From: Rhodospirillaceae bacterium
GTDB taxonomy: Bacteria > Pseudomonadota > Alphaproteobacteria > Bin65
NCBI GenBank assembly: GCA_026709535.1
Contig: JAPOST010000101.1
Span: 1 to 61,094, forward strand
Direction of reading: 5' to 3'
DNA: 61,094 bases
This document shows, one piece after another, positions 9,285 to 17,292 of the stretch; the stretch's first letter is position 1, and every line of letters starts with the position of its first letter. The notes beneath the pieces were generated by a model. It searched no databases. It was given only the letters and a program-made list of their open reading frames with translations, and had not been told where the DNA came from. The translations under genes and the position numbers were made by a program.

Positions 9285-9359
9285 GGGCGCGTAGCTCAGC
9301 GGAAGAGCGCTGTCTTCACACGGCAGATGTCGCTGGTTCAATTCCAGCCGCGCCCACCA
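9285..9359 (+). tRNA. tRNA-Val (anticodon CAC)
   Basis: 75 nt including an encoded CCA end. The acceptor stem GGGCGCG pairs with CGCGCCC. The D arm is GCTC...GAGC. The anticodon stem CTGTC/GGCAG closes the loop TTCACAC, so the anticodon is CAC (reads GUG). The T arm is GCTGG-TTCAATT-CCAGC. It stands alone, flanked by about 296 bp of non-coding DNA on the left. Confidence 0.93.
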
Positions 9360-9522
9360 TTTTCTTTTATTTATCAGACAGTTAGCCCTGATATTTCATG
9401 ATGGCTACGCTGCGCAACCGACTTGAATTGCTTGAAGACCCATTCCCCCTGCCCCCTGAGACGGTCTCTGTCGAGGATCGCCTCCGGGGCGAACCCGGAT
9501 TCGGGAAACGGAGTGAAGACGA

Positions 9523-10716
9523 TCAACGTATTTCGCGAACCACAATCAGGGGGCCGTTCGGATGATCCGGATTCAACAGGATATTGTGGTTTATGTCATG
9601 AATCACGCGGGCCGCCCCGAACCACCCCATTCGATAGGTCTTTTCGTCAGGTGATTGAGTTTGGCAAATCTGAACTGCGCCGTTGGTCTGGTAACTTTCG
9701 GCAAGAGCTTCAGCCTCATTCCGATATTTTTCTGCGATATACGGTCCAACCGTATGATTCGTTCCGGATCTGTCATCATATCGGCATGCGCCGAATCCTG
9801 ATCGCATGATGTCGGAAAACGCCGGCAACAAACTGGCTTCAACATTGGCAACCAGTCCGCCAAAGCCGGGGCGCGCTCCATGACAAAGGCAGCGGGTCAT
9901 CAAGTCTTCGACGGTCGCATCCAGGTCGTCGGCATCCTCAAGATCGACCGTCCGGATATTCCTGAAGTGGGTATGCAGGGGAATGCCGTTTCGCTTCGGC
10001 GCAAGTGACACCATCGCTGCGGCGGCTCGGCTTCCATGGAAGTCCAGTCGCTTCAGGCCAGTTTGGCGTGTGAGGGCCATCCCGGCATCTGTCCCCGTTC
10101 CCTGGACGAGATTGAAGACGCCGCCCGCCGCGCCGGCCTGATCCAGCGCATCCGCAAAAAATACAGGTGACAGGGGGGCCTTGATCGACGGACGCACGAT
10201 GACCGTGTCGCCGGCAGCCATATCCTGACAGAGCGTTTCAACGCAAGTCTGTAGCGGATTACTCCACGACAGGATTTGCCCAATCACACCATTCACACAA
10301 GCGTTGGGGCCTGATTCGGTCGCCAACCGCAGCCGGGCGGCATTTATGGAAGCGAGCGTGTCATCACGTGCAAATGGTAGAGGTAGCCCAGTATCACGCG
10401 AAACGACTATCGCAACCTCATCAATCCGGTTCGCCAAATCTTCCAGTGCCGTGTCGACGATGTGAGCCCGATCCGCGCTGGAATACTCATTCCAGATCGG
10501 AAGTGCGCGCACCGCAGCTGCCTCCGCTTCGGCAATATCGCGATGCGTTGACAGGGGGACGGTGGCAATGACAGTGCTGTCGGCAGGATCGTAAATGTCG
10601 AAACCATAGCCTTCCCGGGTGAATTTCCATACCCCGCCGATATAGTTGCGTTCGCAGAGCTCACGCCATGAATGCGAATTGCCCGTGACCTCAGCTATCG
10701 TCAATGGTGACAGCAT
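9523..10716 (-). CDS. Aldehyde-dehydrogenase-superfamily protein lacking the catalytic Cys and Glu
   Basis: A 397-residue protein that follows the ALDH fold. It has an N-terminal NAD-domain stretch (YDPADSTVIATVPLS...), ILSWSNPLQTCVET in place of the PWNFP motif, AAGDTVIVRPS, GGVFNLVQGTGTDAGMAL and LDFHGSRAAAAMV. At the two key sites the family residues are absent. The ELGG motif carrying the general-base Glu is replaced by HTHFRN. The GQ.C motif carrying the nucleophile is replaced by GARPGFGG. The length is also ~80 short of a normal ALDH. It begins inside the last codons of the broken isoF (26-bp overlap), so it is the last gene of the iso operon. It may be a non-catalytic partner or a decaying gene. 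Without those residues it should not oxidise aldehydes by the usual mechanism. Confidence 0.65.
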   Translation of the reverse strand: MLSPLTIAEVTGNSHSWRELCERNYIGGVWKFTREGYGFDIYDPADSTVIATVPLSTHRDIAEAEAAAVRALPIWNEYSSADRAHIVDTALEDLANRIDEVAIVVSRDTGLPLPFARDDTLASINAARLRLATESGPNACVNGVIGQILSWSNPLQTCVETLCQDMAAGDTVIVRPSIKAPLSPVFFADALDQAGAAGGVFNLVQGTGTDAGMALTRQTGLKRLDFHGSRAAAAMVSLAPKRNGIPLHTHFRNIRTVDLEDADDLDATVEDLMTRCLCHGARPGFGGLVANVEASLLPAFSDIMRSGFGACRYDDRSGTNHTVGPYIAEKYRNEAEALAESYQTNGAVQICQTQSPDEKTYRMGWFGAARVIHDINHNILLNPDHPNGPLIVVREIR

Positions 10717-11081
10717 CTAAATCGAATCGGTCATGGCAGACTCGGTATCCAAGAATCAGATCGACGCACACAGCCCGAGAGATGACATCTTTCATCCTTG
10801 GGCCAGCGAGGTACATTTCTTTTCCGAAGAGACTCTGTTCCCTCGCCATCACAACATCGCCGACAAGACATTGAGCGAATGGCAGCCTCCGCTGCATTCC
10901 AGCCAGTCGCGCAGGGCGACATGGATGTTAATGGTGCCAGATGACTTGGCGATTTCGGTCAACTCATTGATGCAAAACAACTCCACCAGAGTATCGGCGC
11001 CAAAGTACAGATCGATTGGCCTGCTGCACAGGTGAACGATGTCTCGTCATGGAGCGTGACGCTGAATGTCCTGGGGAACCG
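10691..11081 (-). pseudogene. isoF: IsoF-type monooxygenase reductase, internally deleted and frameshifted
   Basis: This lies exactly where isoF follows isoE. The N-terminal strand of a [2Fe-2S] ferredoxin domain is readable (TFSVTLHDE, then TSFTCAAGQSI). At about 11012-11020 the sequence jumps to the C-terminal NAD-binding part (PIDLYFGADTLVELF, then GTINIHVALRDW). A further frame change near 10885 leads to the closing segment FGKEMYLAGP, then MKDVISRAV and CHDRFD. About 200 residues are missing, including the CxxxxCxxC iron-sulfur loop, the FAD-binding RxYS region and most of the NAD domain. No start codon is left in frame. A functional reductase cannot be made from this locus. Confidence 0.72.
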
Positions 11082-11108
11082 AACTGGTAGCTGCCTCGGA
11101 GATGCGGC

Positions 11109-12131
11109 TCAGGCATTGCCGCTTAAGCCGGCCTGCCACTTCAACTCGACCCATTTCGCGAGGACATCTTCGGCGATCGTCTGTGCCTCCAAGGCATCGA
11201 CATGCTCCGCAATCATCGCCGCGCCGGATTGAACGATTGTTTCTGCAAGGTCGTTCCACCCGCCGGCAAGGTTACGCAAGGTCTCGCGATGCGCGGGATC
11301 TTCATCAATGATGAAAGTGGTGGCGGAAACCGTCCACCGGTTATGGCGTTCGCAATCCACATAGAGATTCTCGAACACCAATGCATCGAGTTCATCTCCG
11401 GCGAGGCGCGCCGCACGGGATAGTTGATTGACGAAAAGGTTGTCACAAACCGGTCTAATCACGAGGTTGAAAGCGACAAGTGCCTCGTCCCACTTGTAGG
11501 CAATCATGAGCTTCTCGACTGCTTCTCGAACCCCTTGCCAACCTGGCGCATTTTCCCAGGTTTCCCGCTCACTGCTTCCAAATCCATGGGTCGGATGCTC
11601 AGTATCCAGCTGCCTGGTCCGGTATGCGACTCGCTGGACTCGTCGGAGCTGGTCGGCCACCTGGAAACCGGCGCAGTTGCCGATATAGGACGATGGTGCC
11701 AGCTGGTGAATGTAGGCTGACAGCATCTGCTGAACATGCGCCAAATACCGGCTGGGCGTCATCACGCTACGCAGCAGATTGAGACAGTTGTCTGAAAGCT
11801 GACTGTCGATGCTGTCCTCAGCCGTATAGGATGCGAGCAGGTTATCAACGTAGGCTTCCTGTTCGTCCTGCATCTTGACGTAACCATCGTAGGTCAGCCG
11901 GTCCGGATCGCGGAAGGCGTCCCAGTTGGAGATCTTGATCGAGATCTCGTCACGATACCGTTTAAGCCAAACGTTGCCGTGAACATTCGGCCCCATTTCC
12001 AGCGGTGTCTCGCCGGTCGTGTGGTTCATGTTGTGGGTCACGATTTCGTAGTCGTTCGGCTTGCCGGTCAATTCACCGAAAGCGCTCCACGTCTTTTTGC
12101 GAGTGCGCCGGCGCGCAGCTGTCTCTGTCAT
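11109..12131 (-). CDS. isoE: Isoprene monooxygenase, hydroxylase beta subunit
   Basis: A 340-residue protein of the non-catalytic beta subunit family of soluble diiron monooxygenases (TmoE/TouE/IsoE). It has the N-terminal KKTWSAFGELTGKPNDYEIVT, then GPNVHGNVWLKRYRDEISIKISNWDAFRDPDRLTYDGYV, the typical signature in front of the helical bundle. It packs with IsoA and IsoB to form the (alpha-beta-gamma)2 hydroxylase. The second of two adjacent ATGs (12131) is chosen because GGGAGG sits at proper spacing. It is followed immediately by the isoF wreck. Confidence 0.87.
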   Translation of the reverse strand: MTETAARRRTRKKTWSAFGELTGKPNDYEIVTHNMNHTTGETPLEMGPNVHGNVWLKRYRDEISIKISNWDAFRDPDRLTYDGYVKMQDEQEAYVDNLLASYTAEDSIDSQLSDNCLNLLRSVMTPSRYLAHVQQMLSAYIHQLAPSSYIGNCAGFQVADQLRRVQRVAYRTRQLDTEHPTHGFGSSERETWENAPGWQGVREAVEKLMIAYKWDEALVAFNLVIRPVCDNLFVNQLSRAARLAGDELDALVFENLYVDCERHNRWTVSATTFIIDEDPAHRETLRNLAGGWNDLAETIVQSGAAMIAEHVDALEAQTIAEDVLAKWVELKWQAGLSGNA

Positions 12132-12163
12132 CATTTCCTCCCGCATTGGCGTGTTGTTCGGGG

Positions 12164-12469
12164 TCAGGTGGCGTAGTACCAGCGCATCTGCTCTGTGGTG
12201 GACTGCATTCGGCCCTTGAAGGACGGCATCTCGGCTTCGATCATCGCAAGATCAAAGTTTCGACCGAGATGCTTCTCCATTGATGCCTTCGTCAGAATAC
12301 AATCGTGGTCAGTATGGATGCGGACGTAGTCGCCGCGTTCGATCACGAAGACTTCACGCTCCGGATTGTCATCGATAACCGCATCAATAACGGCCTCCGC
12401 CAAGGCACCTGTTCGGATCACCGGGCCTACCAGGTTTTCATCCATTTCAGTGTGGTCTTCGGAGTTCAT
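12164..12469 (-). CDS. isoD: Isoprene monooxygenase coupling/effector protein
   Basis: A 101-residue protein of the MmoB/DmpM/TmoD family. It reads NLVGPVIRTGALAEAVIDAV...NPEREVFVIERGDYVRIHTD, followed by LTKASMEKHLGRNFDLAMIEAEMPSFKG, which is the conserved core. It contains no cofactor; family members bind the hydroxylase and gate oxygen and substrate at the diiron site. ATG 12469 is preferred because homologues start a few residues before the VGPV motif and an AAGGAAC lies upstream. Longer in-frame starts would overlap isoC. Confidence 0.87.
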   Translation of the reverse strand: MNSEDHTEMDENLVGPVIRTGALAEAVIDAVIDDNPEREVFVIERGDYVRIHTDHDCILTKASMEKHLGRNFDLAMIEAEMPSFKGRMQSTTEQMRWYYAT

Positions 12470-12491
12470 GGTCCCTTGTTCCTTCATCGCT

Positions 12492-12848
12492 CTATTCCGG
12501 CTCGGTCCCGACATAGACACGGCCATTTTCGACCTTCACCGGAAAAGCCTGCAGGCACTCGTTCGCAGGATTGACGCCCTTGCCGTTGTCGGCCCGAAAC
12601 TGCCATTGATGGGCGCCGCAGATAATCAGGCCGTCTTCTGTCAATTCTCCATCTACGAGGGCGACACTCTGATGCGGACACAGGCCGTCATAGGCGAAGT
12701 ACTGTTGTCCAAAATGAACGAGCAGGATCTCATGGTCGCCGACGTCGAAGGCATCCATCTCACCGTCCCACAATTCATCTTCGGCACAGACTTCGACATA
12801 GTCGATATCCTTGGTCTTCTCCGTGGAGACGGCGGCTACTCCTTCCAT
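12492..12848 (-). CDS. isoC: Isoprene monooxygenase Rieske-type ferredoxin
   Basis: A 118-residue Rieske [2Fe-2S] protein. Ligands are visible as CPH (C57, H59) and CGAH (C77, H80), that is C-x-H-x17-C-x2-H, followed by QWQF. It carries electrons from the NADH reductase (IsoF) to the IsoA diiron centre. ATG 12848 starts 13 bp inside the end of isoB, so translation is coupled. Since isoF is broken here, this ferredoxin would need another reductase. Confidence 0.88.
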   Translation of the reverse strand: MEGVAAVSTEKTKDIDYVEVCAEDELWDGEMDAFDVGDHEILLVHFGQQYFAYDGLCPHQSVALVDGELTEDGLIICGAHQWQFRADNGKGVNPANECLQAFPVKVENGRVYVGTEPE

Positions 12849-13102
12849 CGGACTTCGAACCATTGGAGCGGCAGCACAGGCGTCTCCGCCATCAACTCCT
12901 CGAGGCGCTGATCGCCAGGCAAGATATCCCCGTTCAAAAGCACTTCATATCCGTCTGCCGCCGGATTCTCGGGCATCCGGCGGCCAACACTGTGCACAGC
13001 CACCTTTTCAGCGATCTGATCGAAAGTGTCTTCGGTGTCGACGGCCGCCAGATGGGGTACAAAGTCACCGGCAAAGCGGCCTATGATCGGAAAGAGAGCC
13101 AT
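12836..13102 (-). CDS. isoB: Isoprene monooxygenase, hydroxylase gamma subunit
   Basis: An 88-residue protein of the TmoB/IsoB ubiquitin-like gamma family, beginning MALFPIIGRFAGDFVPHL and continuing DTFDQIAEKVAVHSVGRR...LNGDILPGD. The initial strand-helix-strand and the length are typical. It is a structural part of the hydroxylase. It lies 49 bp after isoA. Confidence 0.85.
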   Translation of the reverse strand: MALFPIIGRFAGDFVPHLAAVDTEDTFDQIAEKVAVHSVGRRMPENPAADGYEVLLNGDILPGDQRLEELMAETPVLPLQWFEVRWKE

Positions 13103-13151
13103 AACCCTTGCTCCTCACTGGGTGTTCGCGATTGTCTTGCCGGTGCCGCTA

Positions 13152-14642
13152 TCATGCCGCCACTCGCATGTCCTTGTAGTCTTGAGCCCAAGCGTACCCG
13201 TAAGCGTCGTCGCCCATGACTTCAGGCGTGATGCTCATCCACTGCAATCCGCCTTCAAGATTCATGGGCTGGATCTGACCGGCGATGAAACGATCCACGA
13301 CGTTCATGTGTCCGGCATAGCGCTCTGGCTCCAGTTCGAAAATCCATTTCGAAACTTCACTGTCGAAGTGATAGACGCGGCCTTCATGAACAACCTGGTG
13401 GCATCCCAGATGGTGGCGGTCCAGAGCAGATCCGAGTGGCAGTTGAGTAATGTTGCAAAGTGCCGGCAGCGTCTCGGGATATGTTTTCTCCATCTTGCCG
13501 TCGTTGACGTTCTTGATGATTTCGTCCCAGAGAACACCCCAACTGTCATCCCAGCTCGGGTACTTTTCGTTCAGCCAGCGACGCTCTGCCTTCGACACGC
13601 CGGCGTTAGGTTTCCAGAACAAAGTCGGGCGCCAGAACCAGGTACCTATGTGCATGGCATGATGCCCATGCTCCAGCGCTTCCTCGAATTGCGACCAATA
13701 CCAAGGCTTCTTCAAGCCATAATCGCGAAGGATTCGCTCGTGGTGCTTGATGATCCACTCAAGCATGAACTCCTTGAATGACATTTTCCGTTTTTCGACC
13801 GGCGTGTAATAGTCCATCGATGTGCCGGTGAGTGTCTGGAACAGGCGGAAGGCTCGCCAAAAGGAAACGTCCAGAATCTGCTGTGCTCGCTTGGGGTCGT
13901 GCTTCATCACGACATCCAGGGTCGGAAAGCCGAGTTGCGCGTGGCGGGCTTCGTCCGTCTGGATGCTGGAAAGAAGACTGGAGAAATTGACATCGCCGGC
14001 TTCCATGGCGTCCGACGCCATCGCGACAAACTGAATGTTGGTGAAACCATGCTCTACGGTGAGCGAGGTTGCCAGTGCTGCCTCGACGCAATCGGCGTTC
14101 AGCATCACGTCGTCGAAGAAATTACGAACCGCCAAGACGCCCCATTCGTTGGTATGGAAAGCCTTCTGGCACCAATCGAAGCGAGGGTCCTCGTTCAGGA
14201 GATCGTGGCTGAAGCGCATATCGAGCTGCGCGTGCCGTATCTCATCAAGCATGCCGAACGCACCCAGGCTGCGCCAGCGGGCACAAGGCGCGAAGCGGGA
14301 GAAACGGGACTGCATCGTCACTGCCATCTGCTCGACCATGCAGGTCGTACCCATGTGAAGCTGTGTTGACGCCTTATGTCCGTCATCAAGTTGCTGATAG
14401 GCTTTCGCACGAACCATTGCTTCGCGAATGGCACTCACGCCGGCTTCCTTCTCACGCTGCACCATCACGTATTCTCGGTAGGAAACGCGGAACGGTTCGT
14501 CCCAGTCCTCCCAAGCTTCGAGCGGGATGCCTTTCGCACCGACCCATTCCTCCGGGAAGGCCTCATCGCGGTCGACGTATTTCAGCGTCCAGTCGACGTC
14601 GCGAGCTATGTCGTACCAATCGTCACGATTCAGTAAAGCCAT
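13152..14642 (-). CDS. isoA: Isoprene monooxygenase, hydroxylase alpha (catalytic) subunit
   Basis: A 496-residue soluble diiron monooxygenase alpha subunit. All six carboxylate/His iron ligands fall at the same numbers as in toluene-4-monooxygenase: E104, E134 and H137 (DEIRH), E197 and E231 and H234 (DEARH). The N-terminus MALLNRDDWYDIARDVDWTL and motifs such as KKPWYW and HAMHIGTWFWRPTLFW resemble isoprene/alkene monooxygenases more than aromatic ones. In isoprene degraders IsoA converts isoprene to 1,2-epoxy-2-methyl-3-butene using O2 and reducing equivalents. AAAGGA lies upstream of the ATG. The substrate is assigned by neighbours (GST, SDR, CoA-transferase); another small alkene is possible. 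Confidence 0.88.
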   Translation of the reverse strand: MALLNRDDWYDIARDVDWTLKYVDRDEAFPEEWVGAKGIPLEAWEDWDEPFRVSYREYVMVQREKEAGVSAIREAMVRAKAYQQLDDGHKASTQLHMGTTCMVEQMAVTMQSRFSRFAPCARWRSLGAFGMLDEIRHAQLDMRFSHDLLNEDPRFDWCQKAFHTNEWGVLAVRNFFDDVMLNADCVEAALATSLTVEHGFTNIQFVAMASDAMEAGDVNFSSLLSSIQTDEARHAQLGFPTLDVVMKHDPKRAQQILDVSFWRAFRLFQTLTGTSMDYYTPVEKRKMSFKEFMLEWIIKHHERILRDYGLKKPWYWSQFEEALEHGHHAMHIGTWFWRPTLFWKPNAGVSKAERRWLNEKYPSWDDSWGVLWDEIIKNVNDGKMEKTYPETLPALCNITQLPLGSALDRHHLGCHQVVHEGRVYHFDSEVSKWIFELEPERYAGHMNVVDRFIAGQIQPMNLEGGLQWMSITPEVMGDDAYGYAWAQDYKDMRVAA

Positions 14643-14737
14643 GATTTTATCCTTTCCTACGGGCGGAGCGGAAGGCGTGACCTCCCGGGTAAATATCTGG
14701 CGGAGCGCGTCTGCCGTACACCGCCTGAGTGAGTGAT

Positions 14738-15451
14738 CTAGATATCGAAGCGCTGTTTGACCCGATCCAGATAGCTGGCCAAGTTCGCTTTTCCTGCCGC
14801 ATAGTCCTTCGTATCGAAGTTGAACGGCGTATCGATGATGTGGCGCAGGATCGATGAAACGGCGGCATCAATGGACCGAGGCTCTTCACCCATCACAAAG
14901 CCATTCCCGCCGATTCGGGCATCAAGGGCATCAATGTCCTCCCGCGCTCTCTGGTAAATCACGTCGCCAGACATGCGACCCCATCCGCCATGCATGAATT
15001 CAGTCACGATGCGATGCCGGAAATCATCGGCGAATGTCTGGAGCGGCGGCGGCACATCGTCGGTGCCGGCAATGATGCGAAGGTAAATTTCCCAGTTGGG
15101 AGTCTCACGCCAACGCGGCTGAATGACGGCAGTCCAGTACAGGTGCTCGTCGATCAGCCGATTCCAGGCATGCATCTCCGCTTTTTCCTGGTCGGAGGCG
15201 TTAGAATCCAGCGGATCCCCATATTTTCCTTTGAGATACTTGATAATGGCGGTCGAGTCGGCAACGGTTTCATCGCCGTCATCGATCTTCGGCAGTTTGC
15301 CGAAAGGCGTCTCTTCGTCGAGCTTGGTCAGATCCTGGCCAACGATCTCATGCTCGATCCCCACCATTTTCATGTAGTTGATCACCTTGGTGACGTAGGG
15401 GGAAATGCACGGTACCGTCCAGGCTGGCAGGTATCGGTAAATCTTGATCAT
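14738..15451 (-). CDS. isoI: Glutathione transferase, IsoI-type
   Basis: A 237-residue GST. The N-terminal thioredoxin-like domain begins MIKIYRYLPAWTVPCISPYVTK and has FGKLPKIDDGDETVADSTAI (the cis-Pro and glutathione-contacting Glu/Asp-Ser region). The C-terminal helical domain contains WNRLIDEHLYWTAVIQPRW. This metaxin-like GST class includes IsoI, which conjugates glutathione to isoprene epoxide to give 1-hydroxy-2-glutathionyl-2-methyl-3-butene. It sits between isoH and isoA as in known iso clusters. A second GST (isoJ), usually adjacent, is absent here. Confidence 0.82.
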   Translation of the reverse strand: MIKIYRYLPAWTVPCISPYVTKVINYMKMVGIEHEIVGQDLTKLDEETPFGKLPKIDDGDETVADSTAIIKYLKGKYGDPLDSNASDQEKAEMHAWNRLIDEHLYWTAVIQPRWRETPNWEIYLRIIAGTDDVPPPLQTFADDFRHRIVTEFMHGGWGRMSGDVIYQRAREDIDALDARIGGNGFVMGEEPRSIDAAVSSILRHIIDTPFNFDTKDYAAGKANLASYLDRVKQRFDI

Positions 15452-15511
15452 GGTCGCTCCTCCGTTCTTGTCGTTGTGCTTGGCGAGTCATCGAATAACT
15501 GCTTCACGCGA

Positions 15512-16192
15512 TCACCACGCCAACTCCTCCCCGTTTGCGTGCCAGAACCGGCCGGACGTTTCGAGACTGAGTACATCCATGCGCTGGAGTAGCCCTTCGG
15601 CCGCTTCATCTGGCGTGATGTAATCGAAGTCTCCCGGGAAATCTTTCGTCAGATCTGTTGCAACCATACCTGGATGCAGGGCGGCAACGGCGATGCCACG
15701 CTTCGAAAGGTCGTGGTGGAGATTGAGAGTCACCATGTTCGCGCCTGCTTTCGAAACGCGATAGGCGTACATCTGGCCGGATCCGTTATCGGACAGAGAG
15801 CCGACTCGGCTCGTGATCACCCCGATCTTTGCATTTGGTGCCAAATGCGGCATGGCAGCTTCGACGGCGCGCAGGGGCCCGATTGTATTGATCTCGAACT
15901 GTCGACGGACATCACCGTAGTCGATCTTGCCCAACTCATCAAGGCCGAGGACGCCAGCGACATGAATGAGGACATCCATGGTTTCGCCCCTGGCGGCCAG
16001 TGCAGCAGCCATTCCGGCAATCGCACGATCAGAGGTCACATCAATATTCGGGACCACTTCGATCACTGTTCCTGAATAAGCATCGCCTGCACCCATACAG
16101 ACCGAGACGACTTTATCTCCCCGATCGGACAACTGACGGCAGATAGAGTAGCCGATACCGCGGTCCGCGCCGATGATCAGATAGGTTGCCAT
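15512..16192 (-). CDS. isoH: Short-chain dehydrogenase, IsoH-type
   Basis: A 226-residue SDR. The nucleotide-binding GADRGIG is at residues 8-14, the structural HVAG motif near 77-80, the catalytic Ser in VITSRVGS (about 128), and Tyr144/Lys148 in YRVSK. IsoH oxidises the glutathione conjugate of isoprene epoxide to the aldehyde and acid. Its start faces the divergent LysR gene, leaving a 182-bp shared promoter region. It is 60 bp upstream of isoI. Confidence 0.82.
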   Translation of the reverse strand: MATYLIIGADRGIGYSICRQLSDRGDKVVSVCMGAGDAYSGTVIEVVPNIDVTSDRAIAGMAAALAARGETMDVLIHVAGVLGLDELGKIDYGDVRRQFEINTIGPLRAVEAAMPHLAPNAKIGVITSRVGSLSDNGSGQMYAYRVSKAGANMVTLNLHHDLSKRGIAVAALHPGMVATDLTKDFPGDFDYITPDEAAEGLLQRMDVLSLETSGRFWHANGEELAW

Positions 16193-16353
16193 TCAGTTCG
16201 TTCTCAATTTGCCCCGATCTAGCAGGAAGCCTTGGATGATCACACGACACGATCCTGGTCGGATGGTTCAGGACAAGGCAGCGTCTTTGCACCCCGAATT
16301 CGACTTAGCCTATGCAGCTCGGGCAAGGGGGGCTATAGCAACTTCCCAAATGA

Positions 16354-16376
16354 ATTGTTCCGTAGGGTCGAACAAT
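16354..16376. promoter_or_regulatory. Inverted repeat overlapping the LysR start (candidate autoregulatory operator)
   Basis: ATTGTTC and GAACAAT form perfect 7-bp arms separated by 9 bp. The right arm overlaps the ATG of the LysR gene. This is the size and symmetry expected of a LysR-type operator, and the position would allow autorepression and control of the divergent isoH promoter. The half-site CGAACAAT recurs upstream of isoG (20493-20500) and at 22374-22381. Confidence 0.5.
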
Positions 16377-17283
16377 GGACTTGAGGCATCTCTATCGCAT
16401 CAGCGTCTTCCAGAAGGTCGCGGAAACCGGCAATTTCACGCGCGCCGCCCAGGCGCTCAACCTGAGCAAATCCGTTGTCAGCCAACATGTTAGCGACCTT
16501 GAACGCGATCTCAATGTCCGCCTGCTCAATCGATCGACCCGATCGGTCTCGATCACCCAGGAAGGACATTCACTCGCCGACGCTGCGGAACAGATGATCG
16601 ACATCATCGGCACGGCCATCGAGCGATTGGAAAACGAGCAGCATCTTCCATCAGGGATGATCAGGATAACGGCGTCGCAGAATCTTGCGATCGTCTATCT
16701 GGCTGGTGCCATTGCACGTTTTCGAGAGGCGCACCCGACTGTCGAGGTCGAGCTCGACACGCAAGACAGCATCACGAATCTGATCGAAAGCGGATATGAC
16801 ATCGCCTTTCGTATCGGCTGGCTGAAAATAACCGAGCTTCATGCCGTCAAGATTGCCGACTTCGAGATGGTCCCGTGCGCCTCTCCGGCGTTCGTGAGAA
16901 AGTTCGGACCGTTCGACTCACCCATGGACCTGTCACGAAAACCCTGGATTGTCCTGACCATCATGTCGGATTATGACCGGTTGACGCTCAGCAGGAACGA
17001 TCAGGACAACATGAGCGTCAAACTTTATCCGTCGATCCGAACAAACTCCGGGATGACGGCGAAGCAATTCGTTCTTAACGGAGCCGGCGCCGCACTTCTT
17101 CCGGATTACGCGGTGTCTGCAGAGATCGAAGAAGGTAACCTTGTTCGGCTCCTGCCGGGTTGGCATCATCGACCAGGCGAAATAGCGGCAACATTCGTCC
17201 ATCGACGCCGCATGCCGCTGCGTCTTCGCGCCTTTATTGATTTCCTCAAGGAAGATGCAAGGACCACGTTCAACAAGCACTGA
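16375..17283 (+). CDS. LysR-family transcriptional regulator within the iso cluster
   Basis: A 302-residue LTTR. The N-terminal winged HTH is FQKVAETGNFTRAAQALNLSKSVVSQHVSDLE (residues ~12-43), followed by LNRSTRSVSITQEG. Residues ~90-295 form the effector-binding domain (IRITASQNLAIVYLAGAIARF, DIAFRIG). It is divergent from isoH and convergent with the ALDH gene, which places it inside the iso cluster. Control of the cluster by an epoxide or glutathione-conjugate signal is an inference; the sequence shows only position and the palindromes. Confidence 0.88.
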   Translation: MDLRHLYRISVFQKVAETGNFTRAAQALNLSKSVVSQHVSDLERDLNVRLLNRSTRSVSITQEGHSLADAAEQMIDIIGTAIERLENEQHLPSGMIRITASQNLAIVYLAGAIARFREAHPTVEVELDTQDSITNLIESGYDIAFRIGWLKITELHAVKIADFEMVPCASPAFVRKFGPFDSPMDLSRKPWIVLTIMSDYDRLTLSRNDQDNMSVKLYPSIRTNSGMTAKQFVLNGAGAALLPDYAVSAEIEEGNLVRLLPGWHHRPGEIAATFVHRRRMPLRLRAFIDFLKEDARTTFNKH

Positions 17284-17292
17284 ACGCGCTGG

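Noticed and set aside
9285-10716. tRNA-Val as attachment site of an island containing the iso cluster
   Set aside because: No integrase gene and no direct repeat of the tRNA 3' end was found near the other side of the cluster; proximity alone is not evidence.
11109-14642. Aromatic (toluene/phenol) monooxygenase instead of isoprene monooxygenase
   Set aside because: Subunit order would fit, but the adjoining GST, SDR, CoA-transferase and ALDH and the IsoA-like N-terminus point to an epoxide-glutathione pathway. No ring-cleavage genes are present.
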